DNA of 19,568 bases from DATGEP01 sp035310125 (lineage in GTDB: Bacteria; Chloroflexota; Ktedonobacteria; Ktedonobacterales; JADMIN01). Every line of letters begins with the position of its first letter. The stretch's first letter is position 1. The notes under the pieces were generated by a model. That model was not told where the DNA came from and did not search any database. It was given only the letters and a program-made list of their open reading frames with translations. A program made the translations under genes and the position numbers. Below are positions 15,162-19,568 of this stretch, piece by piece. The stretch spans positions 1-19,568 of the forward strand of contig DATGEP010000301.1 of assembly GCA_035310125.1 (NCBI GenBank), given 5' to 3'.

Positions 15162-15989
15162 CTACTCCTCCGGGGGAATGTCGGCGTGCCACGTTTTCAG
15201 CTTGTCGCGCAGACGGAAGAGCTCGCGAAAGGCGTGGAAGATAACGCGCAGATTGGCGCCCGTCGCGCTCCCATGCTGTCGCGGATAGTGACGCACCGGC
15301 ACCTGGATGAGCTTTACGCGCAGGCGCGAAAGCTTGACCAGCATCTCCGTGTTGACCATCGCGCCCTCGGACCGTACATCGCAGACACGCACAAGCGCGG
15401 TATCGTAGAGCTTGAATGCGCAGTCAACATCGCGTACATGCAGGCCGAACAGCAGCGTTACCAGCATATTCCAGCCGTACGCGTTGATCTTGCGGACGAA
15501 TGCGTCATTGCGATGCTTGCGATAGCCCAGGATGGCACGATAGCCTTTCTCGCGCAGGGGCAGCAGCAGCGCCAGATCACGAATATCGAACTGACCGTCG
15601 GAGTCCATGAAGAACGTGAGTGACTTGCTCGCGGCATTGAATCCGGCGATGAGCGCGCCACCGTAACCACGATTGCGGTGGTTATGGATGACACGAATGT
15701 GGGGGTTGGCGGCGGCAAGCTGGTCCGCGATTGCACCGGTGCGGTCGCGGGAACCATCATCCACCACGATCACTTCGTAATCGGGGGCCAGCACCTCACA
15801 GACGTGCGCGCACCGGGTCACTGTCGTGGCGATGACGGCTTCTTCATTGTACGCGGGCAATACGACAGAGATCCCCCGCGTCGTGAGGGGGCCGGCCACC
15901 GGCGCCTCGCCGGCTGCGTTCGTCGCCCCCTGGGGCTGAAGCGCGGCCGAGAAGGTGCTGTTGTCCACGCTGCTCTGGTACGCGTCCAC
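15162..15989 (-). CDS. Family 2 glycosyltransferase (DPM1-like)
   Basis: A 275-residue GT-A fold glycosyltransferase. ISVVLPAYNEE (40-50) starts the nucleotide-binding domain, DDGS (77-80) contacts the nucleotide sugar, and DSDGQ (129-133) holds the metal-binding aspartates. RKINAYGWNML and DVDCAFKLYD then match polyprenyl-phosphate mannose/glucose synthases, as does RHYPRQHGSATGA near 233-245. It should move a sugar from a nucleotide donor onto a lipid or envelope acceptor; the donor is not readable. It lacks the C-terminal membrane pair found in GtrB-type enzymes, so it is closer to soluble DPM1. The first 35 residues are a nonconserved polar extension. The start is GTG 15989 with AGGAG 7 bases upstream. 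It is divergent from the trpS leader. Confidence 0.93.
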   Translation of the reverse strand: MDAYQSSVDNSTFSAALQPQGATNAAGEAPVAGPLTTRGISVVLPAYNEEAVIATTVTRCAHVCEVLAPDYEVIVVDDGSRDRTGAIADQLAAANPHIRVIHNHRNRGYGGALIAGFNAASKSLTFFMDSDGQFDIRDLALLLPLREKGYRAILGYRKHRNDAFVRKINAYGWNMLVTLLFGLHVRDVDCAFKLYDTALVRVCDVRSEGAMVNTEMLVKLSRLRVKLIQVPVRHYPRQHGSATGANLRVIFHAFRELFRLRDKLKTWHADIPPEE

Positions 15990-16053
15990 TCTGCGTCTCC
16001 TATGTACGTACAGTTATCCGCCTATCACAGGTGCCTGTAGCCTGTGTGCCGGT

Positions 16054-16062
16054 AGTATATCA
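16054..16062 (-). promoter_or_regulatory. Candidate extended -10 promoter of the glycosyltransferase
   Basis: The minus strand reads TGATATACT, TGn plus TATACT, about 65 bases before GTG 15989. No -35 is recognisable. Confidence 0.5.
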
Positions 16063-16132
16063 GACACAGCGCCCTCCCTGGTATCCGCTCCGGTTTTTCC
16101 GGCGGCGCTATGCTTTTTCGCGCGCATTTTGC

Positions 16133-16162
16133 TTGACATGGGGCCTCGCGCTCCGCTATACT
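16133..16162 (+). promoter_or_regulatory. Promoter of the trpS-trpE-trpG operon
   Basis: A perfect TTGACA -35 (16133-16138), an 18-base spacer and TATACT -10 (16157-16162) form the best promoter in the window. Transcription should begin near 16169, just before the T-box leader, which agrees with the expected leader length. Confidence 0.8.
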
Positions 16163-16190
16163 GTCTCTGATCGCACAATCAACACAGTAT

Positions 16191-16507
16191 GGCTGCGAGC
16201 AGGATAGTACGCGATTCTTTCCGACATTCCAGCGAGCCGGGACAGTGGAAACCGGCATGGCGGCGGCGCGGAATGGCCCTGTGAGCCGCGACCCGAACAC
16301 AGCGTTACGCTGGTAGTAGGGATCGCCGGGCGTCTCCCGTTAGCGAGACGGAGCATCTTTCGTGTCGGGCGCTACGCTCGTCGACGCTGAAACGTGCTCG
16401 CTGAGGAGCCGCGCTCGCCTGCATCGCACGCTTGAGACGGCTCGAATCAGGGTGGTATCACGAAGGTTCGTCAAAGCCTCTCGTCCCTCGCGGACGAGAG
16501 GCTTTTT
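16191..16507 (+). promoter_or_regulatory. T-box riboswitch, tryptophan specifier
   Basis: A complete T-box leader that senses uncharged tRNA(Trp) and prevents termination. Stem I has AGTA at about 16206 and the distal AGCGAG-CCGG ... CCGGC arm (GCCGG 16236-16240, CCGGC 16252-16256). The specifier loop reads GAA-TGG, with the Trp codon TGG at 16274-16276. CGTCTC/GAGACG (16331-16350) is a likely stem III. The antiterminator has AGGG (16449-16452) pairing CCCT (16485-16488), bulge TGGTATC (16453-16459), and ACG (16460-16462) pairing CGT (16482-16484). The competing terminator is listed separately. Stem I boundaries are approximate. Usual consensus bulge is TGGNACC, so one base differs. Confidence 0.9.
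16475..16507 (+). terminator. T-box intrinsic terminator
   Basis: AGCCTCTCGTCC (16475-16486) pairs over 12 perfect bp with GGACGAGAGGCT (16492-16503) around a CTCGC loop, followed by a T run (16503-16507). Its left arm contains CGTCC, which the antiterminator needs, so the two structures exclude each other. Confidence 0.92.
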
Positions 16508-16538
16508 GTATTGTTTCAGGCGAGGAGGGAGTGTTCCA

Positions 16539-17591
16539 ATGAGCGCACCGGCGCAATCGAAATCTACGGCAACAGATCGGCAGCCACACACGGCGCAACG
16601 GCGGCGCGAGCGTGTCTTTTCCGGCATCGCACCGTCGGGCACGCCCACATTGGGCAACTACATCGGCGCCATACGCCACTGGGTCGCCGAGCAGGACCTC
16701 TACGACAACATCTTCTGCGTCGTGGACCTGCATGCCATCACAGTCCCGCAGGATCCCGCCGAGCTGCGCCACAACTCGCGCCAGCTTGCGGCGCTGCTCG
16801 TCGCCAGCGGCCTCGATCCTGAACGCAGCGCACTTTTCGTCCAATCCCACATGCACGAGCATGCCGAGCTTACCTGGATCCTCAACTGCATCACGCCGAC
16901 CGGCTGGCTGAACCGCATGACCCAATTCAAGTCGAAGGCCGGCGAGGACCGCGACGCTGCCAGCGCGGGCCTCTACGACTATCCCGTGCTCATGGCCGCC
17001 GACATTCTGCTCTACCAGGCGGACGGCGTGCCCGTCGGCGACGACCAGCGCCAGCATGTCGAGTTGACGCGCGACATCGCCAACGCCTTCAACTTTCGCT
17101 TTGGCGAGACGTTCGTGGAGCCGCGAGCCATCATTCGCGAGGCGGGCGCTCGCATCATGGCGCTTGACGACCCCACCAAGAAGATGAGCAAGAGCGGGAA
17201 CGATGGCTCCTACATCGCCCTGCTCGATCCACCGGCGGCCATCCGCAAGAAGATCGCGCGGGCGACGACGGACTCCGAGCGCACCATCGTTTTCGACGAG
17301 CGCCGGCCCGCTATCTACAATCTACTGACCATCTATGAGGCGTTGGGGAGCGGCGATGAGACGCGCGAGCAGATCGAGGCGGAGTTCGCGGGCAAGGGCT
17401 ACAAAGAGTTCAAGGCGGCGCTGGCTGAGCGTATCGTGGCGGCAGTCGAGCCGATCCAGCGGCGCTACGCCGAGTTGACCGCTGACCCGCGCACGCTCGA
17501 CGATCTGCTCGCACGTGGTGCCGCGCAGGTGCGGCCACTTGCCCAGGAGACGTTGCGGCTGGTCAAGGACCGCGTGGGCTTGTTGATGTAG
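16539..17591 (+). CDS. trpS: Tryptophan--tRNA ligase
   Basis: A 350-residue class Ic tryptophanyl-tRNA synthetase, usual length. The HIGH-equivalent motif is in PSGTPTLGNYIGA (32-44), and KMSKS is at 215-219. Also conserved are VDLHAIT (62-68), the LNCITPTGWLNRMTQFK stretch near 115-131, and PVLMAADILLYQAD with GVPVGDDQRQHVE. The enzyme charges tRNA(Trp). The first 25 residues (SKSTATDRQPHTAQRRR) are a polar extension not needed for the fold. ATG 16539 is preceded by GAGGAGGGA at about 16521-16529. The open frame upstream belongs to the T-box leader and is not translated. It heads the operon, so its own product's substrate, uncharged tRNA(Trp), controls it. The stop is 19 bases before trpE. 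Confidence 0.97.
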   Translation: MSAPAQSKSTATDRQPHTAQRRRERVFSGIAPSGTPTLGNYIGAIRHWVAEQDLYDNIFCVVDLHAITVPQDPAELRHNSRQLAALLVASGLDPERSALFVQSHMHEHAELTWILNCITPTGWLNRMTQFKSKAGEDRDAASAGLYDYPVLMAADILLYQADGVPVGDDQRQHVELTRDIANAFNFRFGETFVEPRAIIREAGARIMALDDPTKKMSKSGNDGSYIALLDPPAAIRKKIARATTDSERTIVFDERRPAIYNLLTIYEALGSGDETREQIEAEFAGKGYKEFKAALAERIVAAVEPIQRRYAELTADPRTLDDLLARGAAQVRPLAQETLRLVKDRVGLLM

Positions 17592-17610
17592 CCACCAGGA
17601 GAGATTTGCC

Positions 17611-19176
17611 ATGATCGCACCGGCACGAGAGACATTAGACGCACAGCGCCCATCAGGCGCGGTCGAGCGTCGCGCGACGCTCGTGCCAGTCTGGCGCGAG
17701 ATACCCGCCGACCTCGAAACGCCCGTCTCGGCGTATCTCAAGCTCGCGCGCGGCCGCTACGGCTACCTGCTCGAAAGTGTCGAGGGCGGCGAACGGCTGG
17801 GCCGCTATTCTTTTGTCGGCGGCGATCCGTACCTCGTGCTGCGCGTGAAGTGCGGCGCGGCGGAATATCGCTGGCTCGCTGGCCCGCGCGCCGGCGCCAT
17901 CGAGCGCGTGCCCTGCGCGGACGCCCTGCAAGCCGTGCGGGCTGAGCTGGAGCGGCGTCCCGTGGCGCATGTAGCGGGACAGCCACGCTTTACCGGCGGC
18001 GCCGTGGGCTATCTTGCCTATGAGTCGGCGGCACGTTTTGAGCCAGCCGTGCCCATCCCAGAGAGTGACCCACTGGGTGTGCCCGAAGCCGTCTTCTGCT
18101 TCAGCGACACGCTGCTCATCTTCGACCATGTGCGCGGGCGCGCCAGACTGCTCACCCACGCCGATCTGACGGCGGCGGATGGTGATGAAGAGCGAGCGCA
18201 TGCCGAAGCGCAAGCGCGATTAGACGATATGGAGCGCCGCCTCGCGCGGGCCGTGCCGCGCACGCCGCCGCGTCCGCGCATCCGGCGCAACCGGCAACCC
18301 GTCGCACTGTCGCGTCTGGAGGCGCGCGACGCCTACGAAGGCGCAGTCGAGTGTATCAAAGAGTATATTCGCGCCGGTGATGCCTACCAGGTTGTGCCGT
18401 CGCGACGCGTGGCACGTCCAACCGACGCCTCGCCGTTCGAGGTGTATCGGGCGCTACGCTCCATCAACCCATCGCCGTATATGTTCTACCTCGCTCTGGA
18501 CGATTTCGCCGTCGCGGGCGCCTCGCCTGAATTGCTGGTGCGTGTGGAGGACGGCGAGGTAGCGGTGCATCCCATCGCGGGCACGGCCCGGCGGGATGCT
18601 GATCCAACCGCTGATGCCGCGCTGGAGCGCGAGCTGCGCGCCGACGAGAAAGAGCGCGCAGAGCATGTTATGCTGGTGGATCTTGGGCGCAACGACGTGG
18701 GGCGTGTGAGCGAGCCAGGCTCCGTGCGGGTGGCGCAGTTCCTCGATGTGGAGCGCTATTCGCATGTGATGCACCTCGTCTCGCACGTGACCGGGCGGCT
18801 GCGCGAAGGGTTGTCGGCCTACGATGCGCTGCGGGCCGGCTTCCCGGCGGGCACGCTGACCGGCGCCCCCAAGATCCGCGCAATGCAGATCATCGCGGAG
18901 CTAGAGGGACAGCGTCGCGGCGTCTACGGCGGCGCGGTGGGCTACTTCGGCTTCGACGGCAATCTCGACACTTGTATCGCCATTCGCACCGTCGTGGTGC
19001 AAGATGGGGTGGCCTACGCGCAGGCCGGCGGCGGCATCGTGGCCGATTCCCGGCCCGCCGACGAGTTTCAGGAGACGGAGAACAAGCTGGGCGCGGTCCT
19101 GCGTGCCCTCGAAGAAGCCGAAGCCCGCCACGCAGCGGCGCAATCCGCTGTGCCACGCCACGCCCACCCAGCGTAG
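17611..19176 (+). CDS. trpE: Anthranilate synthase component I
   Basis: A 521-residue chorismate-using enzyme that makes anthranilate with ammonia from TrpG, the first committed step of tryptophan synthesis. The Trp feedback motif LLES is at 53-56, followed by GRYSFVG (64-70), so tryptophan inhibition is expected. The catalytic C-terminal domain carries YQVVPSRR, PIAGT (with TARR where TRRR is usual), MLVDLGRNDVGRV and PAGTLTGAPKIRAMQII (about 412-428), then GAVGYFGFDGNLDTCIAIRT. AGGAGAG at 17597-17603 lies 7 bases before ATG 17611. The gene is 19 bases from trpS and 100 bases from trpG. The last 20 residues are Ala/His-rich and unconserved. Regulation is by the upstream T-box plus feedback inhibition. 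Confidence 0.97.
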   Translation: MIAPARETLDAQRPSGAVERRATLVPVWREIPADLETPVSAYLKLARGRYGYLLESVEGGERLGRYSFVGGDPYLVLRVKCGAAEYRWLAGPRAGAIERVPCADALQAVRAELERRPVAHVAGQPRFTGGAVGYLAYESAARFEPAVPIPESDPLGVPEAVFCFSDTLLIFDHVRGRARLLTHADLTAADGDEERAHAEAQARLDDMERRLARAVPRTPPRPRIRRNRQPVALSRLEARDAYEGAVECIKEYIRAGDAYQVVPSRRVARPTDASPFEVYRALRSINPSPYMFYLALDDFAVAGASPELLVRVEDGEVAVHPIAGTARRDADPTADAALERELRADEKERAEHVMLVDLGRNDVGRVSEPGSVRVAQFLDVERYSHVMHLVSHVTGRLREGLSAYDALRAGFPAGTLTGAPKIRAMQIIAELEGQRRGVYGGAVGYFGFDGNLDTCIAIRTVVVQDGVAYAQAGGGIVADSRPADEFQETENKLGAVLRALEEAEARHAAAQSAVPRHAHPA

Positions 19177-19233
19177 GGGCGTCCGGTGGACGCTCGCTTG
19201 CACCGCTGGCGTCTCGGCGTCCGGTGTAGGGGC
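19173..19233. repeat. Paired GTAGGGGCG / GGCGTCCGGT repeats between trpE and trpG
   Basis: GTAGGGGCG occurs at 19173-19181 and 19225-19233, and GGCGTCCGGT at about 19178-19187 and 19216-19225. The first copy also forms a 6-bp hairpin (GCGTCC 19179-19184, GGACGC 19188-19193). The GTAGGGGCG start resembles dispersed palindromic repeats that I recall from Chloroflexota genomes; whether this is one was not tested. No T run follows, so it is not a clear terminator. Confidence 0.5.
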
Positions 19234-19276
19234 GCCGCCTGCCGCGCCCGCCTATCGTGTGAACGGAGACCTTGCC

Positions 19277-19568
19277 ATGCTGCTCTTGATAGATAACTAC
19301 GACAGCTTCACCTACAACCTGTACCAGTACCTGTGCGAACTGGGCGCCGACGTGACGGTGCGTCGCAACGACGCGCTGAGCGTCGACGATGCCGGCGTGT
19401 TCGATGCCGATTGCATCGTCATCTCGCCCGGCCCGGGTGTACCGGGTGATGCGGGCATCTCGGTCGACCTGATCCGCGCGCTTGGTCCGAGCGTGCCGAT
19501 CCTGGGCGTCTGCCTCGGCCACCAGGCCATCGCCGTCGCCTACGGCGGCATCGTGAGTCGCGCGCCCG
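19277..19568 (+). CDS. trpG: Anthranilate synthase component II (partial, 3' end cut by window)
   Basis: The first 97 residues of a class I glutamine amidotransferase, which supplies ammonia to TrpE. LLLIDNYDSFTYNLYQYL (2-19) is the TrpG start, ISPGPGVPGDAG (49-60) forms the oxyanion region, and Cys79 in GVCLGHQ is the nucleophile. The frame is open to the window edge, so the His-Glu part of the catalytic triad lies outside. GGAG at 19265-19268 lies 8 bases before ATG 19277. A PabA role cannot be excluded, because the two share these motifs, but position after trpE in the T-box operon favours TrpG. Codon choice is like its neighbours. Confidence 0.95.
   Translation, partial: MLLLIDNYDSFTYNLYQYLCELGADVTVRRNDALSVDDAGVFDADCIVISPGPGVPGDAGISVDLIRALGPSVPILGVCLGHQAIAVAYGGIVSRAP

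Larger units (their letters stand above)
15990..16190. other. Divergent promoter region, glycosyltransferase and trp operon
   Basis: The region holds an extended -10 for the glycosyltransferase on the minus strand (16054-16062), a CACAGG/CCTGTG inverted repeat (16026-16046) inside that leader, and the strong trpS promoter (16133-16162). No gene is present. Confidence 0.6.

Noticed and set aside
16362..16538. Upstream extension of the trpS frame
   Set aside because: It lies within the T-box antiterminator and terminator, so it is leader RNA and not coding.
1..19568. tRNA, rRNA, CRISPR array or insertion sequence
   Set aside because: No T-arm GGTTCRANNCC pattern with a matching acceptor stem, no regularly spaced repeats, and no transposase or terminal inverted repeats were seen by eye.

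Overview
This is a 19.6-kb window of GC-rich bacterial chromosome. It carries 16 protein genes on both strands, in small transcription units, with the last gene cut by the window edge. There are no insertion sequences, phage structural genes, tRNA or rRNA genes, or CRISPR arrays. The gene mix suggests a Chloroflexota bacterium, perhaps Ktedonobacteria-like: a DUF4012 protein with a long disordered head, a glycine-rich single-RRM protein, a Uma2-family protein, a slipin, a PrsW-like membrane protein and a T-box on a tryptophan operon. That assignment is inference from gene content, with no marker gene to confirm it.

Layout. 147-1331 (+): family III (CaiB/BaiF) CoA-transferase. 1391-4669 (-): giant DUF4012 membrane protein. 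5104-6093 (-): isoaspartyl peptidase/L-asparaginase. 6358-6708 (-): RRM RNA-binding protein, divergent from the slipin/SPFH gene at 7175-8062 (+), with long leaders on both sides. 8417-8767 and 8800-9090 (+): two small unknown genes, the second a Cys/His-rich likely zinc protein. They converge on 9136-9381 (-), a short coiled-coil protein with a CxxC...HxxxC tail. 10035-10673 (+): Uma2-like protein with altered catalytic positions. 10762-11295 and 11345-12535 (-): DinB-like and PrsW-like genes, probably one unit. 12761-13546 (+): SDR oxidoreductase, converging on a patatin-like lipase at 13666-14667 (-). 14893-15156 (+): 87-residue His-rich membrane protein, converging on a family 2 glycosyltransferase at 15162-15989 (-).

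The best-resolved regulatory unit is at the right end. A TTGACA/TATACT promoter at 16133-16162 is followed by a complete T-box riboswitch (about 16191-16507). It has a readable TGG (Trp) specifier, a T-box antiterminator and a 12-bp terminator with a T run. It precedes trpS, trpE and trpG (cut at the edge), so charged-tRNA(Trp) level should set expression of the charging enzyme and of the first committed step of tryptophan synthesis together.

Several intergenic regions carry candidate extended -10 promoters of the form TGnTATACT without a clear -35. They flank the slipin, glycosyltransferase, RRM, asparaginase, SDR and coiled-coil genes. Many convergent junctions carry hairpins with no T run. 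No clearly new multi-gene system was found. The items most worth a second look are the T-box operon with its compensated antiterminator, the small zinc-type proteins, the enzyme homologues missing expected motif residues, and a 16-bp hairpin between the RRM and asparaginase genes.
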